Positions 1-10,829 are shown, counted from the first letter of the stretch. The stretch is 64,000 bases of DNA from Botryotinia globosa (GCA_014898425.1 RCSZ01000014.1:1612001-1676000), one strand, 5' to 3'. Notes: a model not told the origin generated them from the sequence alone. A program made the numbers and translations.

Positions 1-965
1 ACAAAATCCCTGCAAAAATGAGGTTTTCCTATACAAATTATTATATTGAATATTTCAATCAAATCTTTATATTTTCTTTTTTAAAAAATCGAAAAAAATA
101 AATAATTGAAATCAAAATATAAAAAATTATTTGAAATATTTTTTATTATTTTTGTTGAATAGTTATATAATATTGAAATCGAATTTTTTCAAAAATTCTA
201 ATATGTAACATTTTCCCTATATAAAATAAGCGAATTTTCATCAAAATTTAGAACTTTTAACTTTAACTCTTTCAAATCCTATTTAAAAAAATGAAGAAAA
301 ATATTTTATTTATTTTTTTATAAAATTTGATTAATTAAATAATATTTTTCAAAAAAAACCTAATTTTATCTCTTATAATAAGAAATAAACTAGAATATGA
401 AAAATTAAATAATCCCATATTTTAGCTGGAAAAGCGTTACATATGTGGTGAGAAGAAGCCAGAACTCTTACATGTCAACATCTGATAGGCTAGACTATGA
501 AATTTGGATGAGATTGATATAGCTTTGGTTGCCTTTAGAGAGGATTGGGATATTAGGTGATAGGTATTGATGTTAACTTCTTGAGGAGAGAGATAGAATA
601 CAATGAAAGGTCTTTTATTGAAGAACCAAGATACAACGATATCAAAGGAGGAAATAAATGATGCTTATAGGGAAGTACAGAAAGATTAAGTCAGTAAGAG
701 TGGGAAAAGAGGCAACAAATGTTGAAAAATCGATTAATATTAAACTTTCATAGGGTAGTAAGAAGGACAGAAACTTGAGGAGATGTGAGAGCAAAGATTA
801 TCGATGAGAAAGAAAAATGTTTGAAAACATGTGAGACAAGCTTATTGATTTTTGTGGTGAAATTTACAGTATCTTGACACTTGGATTTCCTCACGTTGAA
901 GAATTATTACACTTTTGTACTTGAGGAGCTCATGATATTAAGATAAATCAATCAGCGTGAATTAT
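1..965. other. AT-rich left flank and unassigned gene-poor DNA
   Basis: Bases 1-420 are very AT-rich without a readable frame. From about 420 the composition becomes ordinary and short coding-like stretches appear, for example around 600-700 on the plus strand, but each is interrupted by stops within about 40 codons. It may be a decayed gene; I do not recognise it and see no intact gene or RNA. Confidence 0.4.
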
Positions 966-2036
966 TTACACGCAGTGCAATGTTCCATCGTCATGTGTGT
1001 GGCACTCGGTCCCAGTGGTAGCAGCCGCAGTGGGACTAGCTTCAGCTGGGATGATTCTTGTCGGGTTCACAGTCGGCGTCGATGCAGTCGATGTAGTCAA
1101 TACAGTCGCTGCAGGAGCACTATGTGGATCCACCTCCTTTTCATCACTAGCCTTGCCTACGCATCCCTCGCCAGCAACAGCAATATCATACGCATACGCC
1201 TCGGTTGCAAAATACGTTAACGTAGCACTATTGTGTCCTGCCAGCGTATAGTTGCTACCAGCTGCGAGCTCTTGAACACCATGGTACCCATCAGCATGGT
1301 GACCGACGATTTCTTCGCCAATGAGCGGGACATGATAGAGTCTATGCATGAGATCTGGAGCCCAGAAGTCTGCCGGTCTGCCGGTTGCGACCTTAAATCC
1401 TCGTGCGCATAGTGCAGTTAGAGGAAGGCGGGTTTGGTAGGAGAGTGGGCATATGACGGTTTCGGCTGTTGCATTTTCACCGCGCCAGTGGCCTGCCCAT
1501 GCTATGAGATGTCAGACGAGGTGATATTATAAGAATATCTTGCTCTGTATCGGTGTACTTACCATTCTGAGTCTCACAATTTCTGTCAGGATCATCACAA
1601 CGGAAGACAACTCCAGCGCGGTTACCAGAGGCGATCTTGTCAAACCATCCCATTGGCGTGGCAGTAGGACCTTTGCCGAAATACTTTTGGAAGATCTCGG
1701 ATTTATTACCATGGACAAGGACTAAGGAGTTTATTAACATTGACTTGGTACTGGCCATCTTAGGTGGTACTAACTGTGATTCTTTGCATGCTCAGCCATT
1801 TCAATCGCTTGTCTCAACCCTTCGCTAAGCTCATGACGCTCCGTTGCATTGCAGGATGGGTGGATCGTGAAGTGAGAGACATAATCGCCCTGCCACTTAT
1901 ATTCCGTTGCCTGACCTGAAGAGACAGCAAGCTCGGATACCGGATCGGGAGAGACGGCTGCATTTGCGGTGGTAAGAGGGTACGCCAATACACCAAAAGC
2001 ATTGATGGAGACAATGAGGAAGCTTAAGACGTGCAT
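966..2036 (-). CDS. PRA1: Secreted zincophore of the Pra1/Asp f 2/Zps1 family (HRXXH domain)
   Basis: Three exons on the minus strand, 2036-1775, 1721-1563 and 1501-966, join to 957 bases, 318 residues plus stop. The introns are 53 bp (GTTAGT..TTAG) and 61 bp (GTAAGT..ATAG). The start has a good context (aaaATG) and opens a hydrophobic signal peptide of about 18-25 residues, so the product should be secreted. The second exon restores the family core around [13 protein letters not shown] and NCETQN. Residues 193-197 read HRLYH, the HRxxH motif that names the Pfam HRXXH putative peptidase family of Pra1 and Asp f 2, followed by a His-rich GHHADGYHG stretch. A Ser/Thr/Pro/Ala-rich linker leads to a terminal [11 protein letters not shown] (Cys307, His308, His310, His316, Cys317). 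Known members bind extracellular zinc and are induced by zinc starvation, often at alkaline pH. Divergence from a ZIP importer supports the same role here. Proteolytic activity is not implied. Confidence 0.94.
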
Positions 2037-2575
2037 TTTAAAGTCTAGTTCGACGATGGCAATATCCAGAGATTGAAGGAGGAAGATTGATAAGAATTTA
2101 TGTGAGACGTGTATTCAAATTGAGATTTATATCATCTTTTAAAGTAGTTACCTCTCCGGGTTCTCACTCATGCTTCAGTCTTGGAAAGCCACCATTTTTA
2201 TTGAACATCTGAGCTCGTGAACGCCAAGGACTTGGTCTGCGAAGAGGAAGAGACTTCAAGACCGATAGACGTGCAACCAGATAGACAGAGATCACGGTGC
2301 GCTTCCAACGGAAGGTCGATATGCCAATAACGTCTTAACGTTTGTCAAGCCAAGGCGAAGAACTTTTCAGAGTGCAGACGCCTAGCCCGTCATGCAGGAA
2401 TGGACTTTTCATAAGTAGAACTGAAATCTATATTACACCAAAGTATGATAACGATAAAAGACTTGTAATCTGCAGGTATCATCTTGTCATCGAAGTGGGC
2501 CAATCAAAATTCTTAAAAGGGAGGCGGGGTACACAAGTACGTACTCTGTACAGTATTACGTGATTTGTGATTATG

Positions 2576-2589
2576 TAAGGTTAACCTTA
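2576..2589. promoter_or_regulatory. Perfect 14-bp palindrome with zinc-regulator half-sites
   Basis: The sequence TAAGGTTAACCTTA is its own reverse complement. It places AAGGT and ACCTT back to back; Zap1/ZafA sites are built from the same half-sites, although the yeast consensus ACCTTNAAGGT has them facing the other way. It lies near the middle of the divergent promoter. Function is inferred only. Confidence 0.4.
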
Positions 2590-2917
2590 ACCTAATCCAC
2601 AGAAATTTTCCTCCTCGATCATCCTCATGACCCTCCCAAGAAGGCCTTGGCCTCCCCAGAGCTGGGTTGTTATACTTTTGTCAAGTGTAAAAGTAACAGC
2701 CCTGCTGTCGCTCCCAACTTCATATGCTGAAAGAGTCCGGTAGGCCTTTCACACAGCCTCTTATTCACAGTGTGCCATTTTGTATCATTGGCAATCACGT
2801 TGGCCGAGGTTGGATACTTTGAGTGTTCAATAATGAAACGAAGAGAAAGGGAAACGCTCTGCTTTCGTTGGCATTCTTGGAAAAAAGGGGAGTAGAAAGA
2901 TATCAATCATGTCTGTC

Positions 2918-2928
2918 ATCTTGAAGGC
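2918..2928. promoter_or_regulatory. Candidate zinc-responsive element
   Basis: ATCTTGAAGGC matches 9 of 11 positions of the yeast Zap1 site ACCTTNAAGGT. It lies 449 bp upstream of the importer start codon and 22 bp before a CAAGGT motif. Confidence 0.4.
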
Positions 2929-2949
2929 CAACCCTCATTCAAAACCCAT

Positions 2950-2955
2950 CAAGGT
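2950..2955 (+). promoter_or_regulatory. CAAGGT motif, candidate ZafA site
   Basis: CAAGGT is, as I recall, the core zinc-response motif bound by ZafA in Aspergillus. It lies close downstream of the 2918-2928 site. A hexamer alone is weak evidence. Confidence 0.35.
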
Positions 2956-3377
2956 TCTCATGCCCAGGTATGCCAAGCTCCATCCGCCATTCAAGCTCGT
3001 CTTGTCAGCGCCATTCGAATTTTTCATGTGTACAAGATTTTGAGCCAAGTCGGTCTTTTTCCTCATTTGCTCTATTGATTGTGTAATAATACTGATGGAA
3101 CTTTCTCTCCATTACTCCTAGCATCAATCAGTGAGCAGCATCTCTTAAATCCGTTGTAACTAGCTCTGATGGCAAATTTTCGAATTTTGAACTTGCCGGT
3201 CTATTGAGCAATGATTCAATTGACAAGATAAATATTAGACATCGACCGCAGATTGATCTCACATTTAGTTGCCCTTGTTTAATTCATCACTTTCCCAAAG
3301 CCCTTTTCCTGAAAGTCTTTTCTCTCTCCTTCATTCTCTTATTCCTTTCACGCCTTCTTTGTGGTGCCGTTCACAAG

Positions 3378-5186
3378 ATGTTCAGTTCTCGATTTTCTAT
3401 CACTCTCAGAAGTGTGTTGCTGTTTTCATTGCTCGGTGCCACCACATGGGCTCAGATCACGCTCACGGGCTGCCATATCCATGAAGGACAAGAGTGAGTC
3501 TTTCGTGTTGCCAATGATAGGTAGCACTGTATTTTAATTGCATACAGAGTATGTTTCCTTCCCGGGGGAGCCGAAACCACAATTAGCAGCAGCACTCTTA
3601 CTCCAACTCCAACTCCAACCTCTCCAGCTTCAGCGACCGCAGAGACGACTGGAAGTGTACAAACTACTGCCGTTACTGACTGCCACCAACATGGTACTAC
3701 CCAGTATGTGACAATATTAGGTTTCAAGATGCGAGAGCTAACCAACTTCCAGATATTGTGTAAAAGGCAATGGCGAAGAGGTTCAGGTATTAGCTACCGC
3801 CACTGGTAGTGAAGCTCTGCCTACGGCTTACAATGGCTGCCATTCTCACGGCTCTACCATGTTCTGCTTGAGACCCGATGGTGCTGAAGTTGAGGTCTTG
3901 GGTTCTACTGAAGAGGTGGCTTCTACTGAACAGGAAGGTTCTGCTGAGTCTGAAGAGGGGGAGAATTGCCACTTCCATGCCGGTGTTGAGTACGTTGCCC
4001 AATCTTGTTGATCACGTTTCTAAATTTCTGATCTGTGGTAGACATTGTGTTGGTGGTTCCGCTGCGGCAACCTGCGAGCGAAAAGATCGCGATTACAATG
4101 TCAAACTCCGCATTGGGTTGTTGTTTGTCATCCTCTTTACAAGTGCAATTGGTAAGCCCCTCAACCGGAAAAGTAGCTCTTTCTAAGAGAGATCAGGTGT
4201 CTATGCTCCAATTTTTATGGCGCGAGTTCTAAAGACCAATGGAACTGGAATTGTTTTCACCGTTGTTAAGCAATTTGGAACTGGTGTCATCATCGCCACA
4301 GCCTTGATCCATGTTCGTCTTTCAATCCTCGCCTAAAGTAGGCAAGTTACTGACCAAATCTAGCTTGCGACCCACGCTTCATTGATGTTTGGCAACAGGT
4401 AAGTAGCTTTTACCTCTGGTTGAAATATAGCAGTACTTATTTCTGCATAGTTGTCTTGGTGAATTGAAATATGAAGCAACCACGACCGCTATCATGATGG
4501 CTGGTGCATTTATCGCTTTCTTGATCGACTTTACTGGTCATCGACTCGCACATTGGCGCCAGCAATCCGCTACAGAAGTACCGACTGCCAGTATCAGCTC
4601 TCAGGATAACTCACGTGAGGAAGCAGCAGTAAAAGGCCACCCTACATCTACGCTTGCGCACCTAAGCCACCACCACGACATCAACAATGTTGGGACCACC
4701 CACGCAAATGATGGTTTGAGTATCTTCATCCTTGAGGCTGGTATCATTTTCCACTCCCTTCTTATTGGCATCACATTGGTGGTAGCAGGCGACTCAGTCT
4801 TCATCACCCTCTTTATTGTCATCGTCTTCCACCAGATGTTTGAAGGACTTGCTCTTGGCGCCCGGATTGCAGTAATTGATGGTCTTCACACCATCAAGTA
4901 CATAATCCTTCCAATGGCCTTTACGCTTGTTACTCCAACTGGAATGGCCATTGGAATCGGTGTTATCAACAAATTCAACGGTAATGATCCATCGACCATC
5001 ATTGCTCTCGGAACCTTGGATGCCCTTTCTGCTGGTATCCTTACCTGGATCGGCTTCGTCAACATGTGGGCTCATGACTGGATGTATGGCGAGTTGAGAA
5101 ATGCGGAGTTGACCAAGACTTTAATCGCTTTAGTCAGTCTAATGGGAGGCATGGCGTTGATGGGGCTCCTTGGAAAATGGGCATAA
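3378..5186 (+). CDS. ZIP-family zinc importer with four extracellular CHxHx5C motifs (ZrfC/Zrt1 type)
   Basis: Seven exons, 3378-3493, 3548-3703, 3753-3989, 4042-4151, 4197-4312, 4364-4398 and 4451-5186, join to 1506 bases: 501 residues plus stop. All six introns (45-54 bp) have GT..AG ends and preserve frame. The chosen ATG opens a hydrophobic leader (about residues 8-26, ending near WAQ). Then come four CHxHx5C motifs at residues 32-41, 84-93, 120-129 and 163-172, spaced by Thr/Ser/Pro- and Glu-rich linkers. The ZIP membrane domain begins near residue 187. It carries VKQFGTGVIIATALIHLATH (exons 5-6), a His-rich cytoplasmic loop with SHHH, the metal-site helix FHSLLIG (His358) and HQMFEG (His384, Glu388), and ends with hydrophobic helices. 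The extended N-terminus, unlike simple Zrt1/Zrt2 proteins, resembles A. fumigatus ZrfC, which works at alkaline pH. It is expected at the plasma membrane, importing zinc delivered by the divergent zincophore. Confidence 0.95.
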
Positions 5187-6796
5187 AAAGCGGTGGCTCA
5201 GTTATTTTACAGAAACTGCATTCGATTATCTTTTAAGATTGTGTTCGAGTAATCTGTGAGATTAAATTTATTGAAGAGATCACAAGAAAAGTGTGTTAGA
5301 TTCTATTCGAAGACAAAACAAGCAGGAATTCATTCTCCCTGCTACAAGGTCCTATTTGTTCAACATAAACATCAGTTTTTCTTGACTGCTTTTAATTGCT
5401 TTTTTCTGTGGCTTCATGAAGGCCGGGGGGCAATCAAAGCGCTAGAGCCTTTGGAATAGTAGAAACTCTTCTTGGTCTCATTGACTAATGTCGTTTGTTG
5501 GTCAAGAAGTAACACATGATGTCAAGATGGGGTAGTCCTAGGGAAAAAAATTCAGTCACTTGTTTCATAACAAGAACTAAAATTGAATCACGCATACAAA
5601 TAACTACGCCAGATACACATGGTGTCTATATGATCAATCGTCAAGGTTCCGACTTAAATAAAACATTTAGAACATATTTTTAAAACTTGAGTGTCGAAGT
5701 GGGACAAGGCAATTTGGTCTCGGTTTTCAAGACTGCAAATAGCAACATAGCTTGGCTGTTCACTGTAGAGTGTATCACGCCCAATTTCATAACTAGCTTC
5801 CTAGACATGTTTTTATAGTGTTGCAATCTTTTTGCTGAAAACCATTAATAATAGAATTCTAATTTTATCAAAATGACTTCAAAATCAAAAATCTTTTTAT
5901 CAAATGAAAGTGATTAATTCGTTCAATCATTTTTTATTATAAGATATTATATTTATTCAAATCGAGATCAGATTAATAAAGTTTCCGTGGATCGAAATAT
6001 CGAAATATGATATTTAGGTGGTTTTGATGAGGTATGGAAGGTTACGTTTTGGAAGCTAGTTAAGAAACTGGGTATATTGGAGAATTGTTGCTCAAAATCG
6101 AATGAACCAACAAAGCTTCGATCGCATCACCACCTGCCCAATCATCCGGTACCCTGGCTTTTGATGCTATACTGTTGAAAAATACTGCTCGTTCTACTCT
6201 CTGCTTCCCTCAAGATGTGCCCTGCATTCCTCACCAAAACATCAAGAGTGAACATAAAGTTGTCGCTTTCGGAATTGCGATGGCCCAGAGAGGAAGAGAC
6301 TTGGGAATATTATGATCCAGGGGGCCAAGCAGTGGCTCCATCCATTGGAAGCTCAACTTCGCGTCATTGAAGTGTTGTCATCCTCGGCAATGGCTACATT
6401 GGCTTTTTTTGTCGGTGTGCAATTATTTGACGAGCGAAACCAATTGTGCAAAAGATAACATTAATAGGATCTGGCATACCAATGTTTAAAGTTATAAAAA
6501 AGTGCATACCTCCCTTCCCTTCATCATAGTGCATCCAGGCCCCCTCCAGGCATGTTGAAGGCTGTGGAAATCCATAATACGTCCACTAAATCACTTATTA
6601 ATATCTTACTAATAAGAGATATATTAATAACTAACATATATATGATATAATTTCATATTATAATATTATATTATCATATAGTTATATAATTATATCGTTT
6701 ATCAAATTGATTTATAATGGAATAGAATAGAATAAAATCAAATAGAAGTATATAAAAGAATAATTAAATTTGATTGATTATACTTTCTTTTTATTA
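5187..6796. other. Intergenic region downstream of the ZIP gene
   Basis: The first few hundred bases should contain the importer's 3' untranslated region. Bases 5820-6000 and 6580-6790 are AT-rich. Between about 6010 and 6560 composition is ordinary. One plus-strand frame without ATG (about 6110-6306) reads some 65 codons to a TGA and looks mildly protein-like; I cannot assign it and treat it as possible remnant. No RNA gene seen. Confidence 0.4.
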
Positions 6797-7402
6797 AAGT
6801 ATTAGGGCACAGCTGTTCGTCGAACACCAAAATCGCACCAAAACTCATATAAATCATTAATAAATTTTTCTATAAGATTATAATGTTTATGTTAGGATAT
6901 ATATAGTAGTAAGCTATCAGCATTCGATCCCTGATACTGTATCTTTTAGATCAGATTGCGTGCGTGGCGTAGTGATAAAGCTTACGACTTCTATTGATTT
7001 CCATGCACGCGATAGTTCATATAATAAACCTTATATTAATCTCTTTAATTATAATTATATTCTAATAAAAATAAGATTATATATTTTTAAAAGATTTATT
7101 GATTATAAAATCTATATAAAAAGTTAGTATAAATTTGAAATATTGAAATTTACTAGTGAAATAAGCGAAAATCAAGAACTTTTTCTTTGATATTAATTTA
7201 ATCTTATAAATAATAATATTTATATATTTTTAAATTATAACAAATATTATAATTAAATTCTTTAATATATAATAAAAGTATTAAAGAAATTTTGATTTAA
7301 TATAATGATTCTTAATATTTCTTTTTTATTATTATAAATAGAGCAAAATGATTATTTTTGGTGTGATTTTGATGTTCGACAAACAGCTGTGCACGGTTGC
7401 TG
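6797..7402. mobile_element. TA-flanked inverted-repeat MITE, family B copy 1 (with a 130-bp insert)
   Basis: Left end AGTATTAGGGCACAGCTG followed by TTCGTCGAACACCAAAATC; the right end is the reverse complement of a closely similar sequence (GTTCGACAAACAGCTGTGCAC). TA dinucleotides flank both ends (6795-6796, 7403-7404), as for Tc1/mariner/pogo elements. It has no coding capacity. The second copy at 36260-36735 is 476 bp; this one is 606 bp because of about 130 extra bases at 6891-7020. Confidence 0.85.
6891..7020. mobile_element. About 130-bp insertion inside MITE B copy 1, with hairpin and tRNA A-box-like sequence
   Basis: Absent from the otherwise collinear copy at 36260. It contains GCGTGCGTGG (6959-6968) and CCATGCACGC (7001-7010), complementary at 9 of 10 positions, with TGGCGTAGTGA (A-box-like) beginning in the left arm and a B-box-like ATTCGATCC at 6922-6930. 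Box order B then A is wrong for a standard tRNA, so it could be a rearranged SINE-like piece or a small hairpin element. Confidence 0.5.
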
Positions 7403-7885
7403 TATATAAAATGATTTTATAAAATTTGATTTAAATTTATTTTATTTATAAGTATAAAATACATTAGAATTTTATTATGAATTATATAAATTTAGGATAT
7501 TTTTCGAAGAAAACCTAGAAAAAACAAGCAATTTTATCTCAATTCAGTCTAACTCTTATAAATTAACTTCAATTCAACTCTCTTATATATATTCGATTCG
7601 TCCCTAAAGCCTAAATTGACTCGATTTTCTACTATTATTATAATAGTAATTATTCTTATTATTATTATATTTAACCTCCAATAAAGGCCCAATTGCAGCA
7701 ATACCTCCACATGTCGAATACAGTGGTCTTTAGAAAGCCTTCGAAGTGATATCCCCCGTGCTGGGAATATCTTTCGAATCGACGCCTTTATACTTGCTAA
7801 CAATTGGTGCATTAGCTTTCCGAGAGTTTCATGTGAGGCCATTAATCATAGTATCAAATTTGTTGGCATTTTGACTTGTATCTAA
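7403..7885. other. 3' flank of the MFS gene
   Basis: Bases 7403-7670 are AT-rich. About 7680-7885 have normal composition and lie just downstream of the MFS stop codon on its strand, so this is probably its 3' untranslated region. A minus-strand open frame with an ATG at 7842 reads about 58 ordinary residues and then runs into Ile-rich simple sequence; no family recognised. Confidence 0.4.
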
Positions 7886-9654
7886 TTAGCTTGTCGTATC
7901 CACCACTGTTGCTAACGATTGAATTCCTGTCTTTGTCTCTATATGTTCGGTACTTAGCCTTTGGTGCTTGATGAATGCACTAGCTACCATGGCCACAGCC
8001 GCCAAGCACGTATACAATATAAACATATTCCTGAGACTCCATGCAAAAGCTTCTAAGATCACCCGACGTTGGACAGCATCTTGAATTGACTGCGGAATAC
8101 CCACGTTTGCCGCTGCCTGGCTACCTGACAAAGCCTCGAGAACAGATTCACTGAGACCAGCGGAAGCAAGGGATGATTGTCGTGCATCCATGCTATTTTG
8201 AAATACCACACCACCGACCACGACAGACAACGCCATTGCGATGTTGCGGACGAAACCTAAGGAAGCTGTGGCTGCGGCAGTGTCGACCTGGCTAACAGTG
8301 TTCTGGATAGCAACCATGGGAGCCTGGAAGAGAAGAGAAGGGCCAATAGCACCAACAGTTTCCACCCCAATGACGACTGCAACGGATGTATCGGCTCCGA
8401 ATTGTATGTACAGCCCTGTTCCTAACGTCATAAGGGTCGTTCCTACCCACATGAACTCCCTATAGCGGCCTGTGCGGTGGATAGTAGCACCAGCCATAAT
8501 CTCAAGGACGGCTTGTATTACTATCAGTGGTAGCAACAAAACACCGCTACGAAGAGGTGACACTTGTAGTACGCTTTGAAAGTATAATGGCAGATAATAT
8601 TCAATGCCTATTAGAACCATGCTATGGGCAAACACAACTATAAAACTCGCATTATTGGACGACTTTGTAAACACTGCTAGCGGCATCAGGGGATACTTGG
8701 CAAGTCTTTTCTCGCTAAAAAGAAAGAACCCGATCATTAGTGTTCCAAACACTATCAAGCAGATGACTTTTGGGCTATCCCAGGGAAATACTGAACCACC
8801 GAAGTCGAGTCCGACAAGAATGAGGAGGGTTACTGCTAGAATGGAGAATGTTCCGAACCAGTCGACAGCTCGAACGCCTTCGATTATTTTTGTGCGTGGG
8901 TTGTGCACATCGAGCAAAAGAAATAGGAGAACGAAGGTTACTCCCGAAATGGGAAGATTGATCCAGAAGCACCACCTCCAACTCTTATACTGAACAAAAG
9001 CCCCCCCGATCAGCGGACCAGCTGCTCCAGCGACTGCCCACACGAATCCAACGAATCCTAAGTATAACGATCGTTTCCGTACACTAAAAAGATCTGAAAT
9101 CGTGATGATCACCACTTGTGTTAGGCCACCACAAGCAACGCCTTGTAATGAACGTCCAGCGATCAGCATTGTCATGTTGATACTCAGCGCCACAAGTATA
9201 CTTGAGGCTGCGAACAAGCCGATTGCTACGAGAAGCACGGGCTTGCGGCCCCAGATGTCGCTGAATTTTGCCCAAATTGGGCCGGTAGCGGCGTTGGCGA
9301 GCAGGTAAGCCCCACCAATCCAAACATAGCCAGAAGCAGAATGCAAATCAGCACAGATTGTGGGAATAGCTATTGAGACAATTGTCTGATCAAGAGCAGC
9401 TATGCCAAGGGCGAGCTACAAGGTATCGTCAGCTAGGCAGTAGTGGTTAAAACTAGAGTGAGTAGAGTCACATAGAGAGCTAGTAAGATAGCGTACAGAC
9501 GTAGCTTCGTGCGAACTTTTGGCCCTTCTACCAGATCGAGGGGCGTTATTGGGTCGTCTTTGGAAAAAATCCCCGATGATGAAATATCTCCGGGTCCGGA
9601 CAAAGCAACATGTGCTGATGAAGGATCGGTGGTTGCTTTGATGTCCATGATCAT
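7886..9654 (-). CDS. DHA2-type (14-TM) major facilitator exporter
   Basis: Two exons, 9654-9472 and 9415-7886, with a 56-bp intron (GTGACT..GTAG) whose removal joins ALLLALY-like text to LALGIAALDQTIVSIAIPTI. The product is 570 residues, the usual size for fungal drug:H+ antiporter family 2. It starts with a roughly 45-residue hydrophilic cytoplasmic tail. The intron-spanning LDQTIV is motif D1. Residues 106-119 (GPIWAKFSDIWGRK) are motif A of the loop between helices 2 and 3, and AGAAGPLIGG (190-199) is the antiporter motif C. The remaining hydrophobic segments fit 14 helices, with a short hydrophilic C-terminus. Members export toxins, fungicides or secondary metabolites in exchange for protons at the plasma membrane or vacuole. 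No biosynthetic gene lies beside it here, so the substrate cannot be inferred. Two ATGs lie at the start (MIMD); the first is used. Confidence 0.94.
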
Positions 9655-9976
9655 TTGATAAATAATGCAGAATGATGTAGCTAAAGGATATTTGTCGAAA
9701 TGAGGTAAGATATGTTTTATTAAATCATTTGTAGAACCTAGGCACTAATAATTTGAAACATTTATCTTCTATGTTCTTCTCAAAACGAGAGAGTACATGG
9801 TAGAGATGTTCTTATAGAGATTGGTGGTGGAGCAGGGATAGCTAGGACCCTTAGTAGCTACCGAAGTACTTAACCCGTTGTGACTCACCGGTGGGGTTTA
9901 TCTAATTTACCCGTGGAAATGTGAATGCTTCTCTGGAATAAGCAACTGCTAGAATCTAGCTAACAATCAACTATTA
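9655..9976. promoter_or_regulatory. Upstream region of the MFS exporter
   Basis: 322 bp of near-normal composition between the MFS start codon and the first transposon end; presumably its promoter. I see no binding site I can name. Confidence 0.4.
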
Positions 9977-10470
9977 CAGCAAAACCTCTCTATAAGGATA
10001 TCGGTTTTTATGGTCTTTTTTAAGAATGTATAGAGATATTCTTATATAGAGGTTTATGAATAAAAATAATGATTAATAATTAAAATAAAAGTTTAAAGAA
10101 TTTTATTAAGTGATATAAAACTTTCTAATTTATAATAGATATTATATTCAAAAAAAATTAAATAATTATGATATAGGTATTGATATTATTGAGTGAATAA
10201 TAGGTTAAAGGAAAAAAGCTAAAGAAATTAAATATAAATATCGAAAATGCTAGAAAAAAATGAAAAAATGAAAAAAATGAGATTAAAGCGAGTTAGTTGA
10301 TTGACATGCTTAGAATATATTTGATCTTGGGATTGAGAAATATAAGGATATCCTAATAAAGAGGTTCTAGGAATACAGATCATTTTTAAATTAAAAAAAT
10401 TTGAGATCTAAAAAAAAAGGATAATAGAGGTTATCCTTATAGGGGGGATTCTTATAGAGAGGTTTTGCTG
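9977..10470. mobile_element. Pogo-like MITE, family A copy 1
   Basis: Begins CAGCAAAACCTCTCTATAAG and ends with its reverse complement (CTTATAGAGAGGTTTTGCTG), flanked by TA on both sides (9975-9976, 10471-10472). CAG-start ends and TA target duplications are typical of pogo/Fot1 elements. The 494-bp interior is AT-rich and non-coding, so it would need a transposase supplied in trans. Confidence 0.88.
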
Positions 10471-10829
10471 TAGTAGCATTCGGATAATTCATATTCGACT
10501 CATATAAACAATTTTCCAAGAAACCTCTGACTACTATCAATGCAACTGCAAGTGTGCTTATAATGTAGTATTTAGTAAAGTCTAGTATCATATCAGGCGT
10601 GAGCGACGACTAAGGCAGGCACCTTTCAAATATGACTAACTGATGAATGAGTATAATCTATAGTAATGTTGATCCAGAGATTGCGTAGTAGACTGGGTCG
10701 TTGATATTCTTTATTATTGTTTCGTGCTTTTAGGTTCGATTTTTCTAAAATACATCATTACATTACGAGGAGATCTGAAGGATAATCAGTCGAGAGGCAT
10801 AGATATAGAGGTATAAAAGTAAGAAATAT
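10471..10829. other. Unassigned transition to the AT-rich compartment
   Basis: Ordinary composition with no convincing gene. It ends at about 10.83 kb where the extremely AT-rich DNA begins. Confidence 0.4.

Larger units (their letters stand above)
2037..3377. promoter_or_regulatory. Shared divergent promoter of the zincophore and the ZIP importer
   Basis: This 1341-bp non-coding stretch separates two start codons facing away from each other, so it must hold both promoters. It contains five copies of GCCAAG, the core recognised by PacC/Rim101-type pH regulators: plus strand at 2223, 2349, 2972 and 3044, minus strand at 2646-2651. It also contains AAGGT/ACCTT half-sites typical of Zap1/ZafA zinc regulators. 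In Aspergillus fumigatus the equivalent aspf2-zrfC pair responds to zinc limitation at alkaline pH; transfer of that behaviour to this locus is inference. Short open frames inside this region lack introns, codon pattern and any recognisable product. Confidence 0.7.

Noticed and set aside
957..1251. Plus-strand frames of 84-87 residues
   Set aside because: They are shadows of exon 3 of the zincophore, which has a complete family match on the minus strand.
3204..3377. N-terminal extension of the ZIP importer
   Set aside because: The frame is open upstream but its only start there is TTG. The ATG at 3378 directly precedes a good signal-type leader and gives the family's layout.
5256..5459. 67-residue frame after the ZIP gene
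   Set aside because: No recognisable product; lies in the expected 3' untranslated region.
8604..8993. Plus-strand 129-residue frame
   Set aside because: Shadow of the MFS exporter on the opposite strand.
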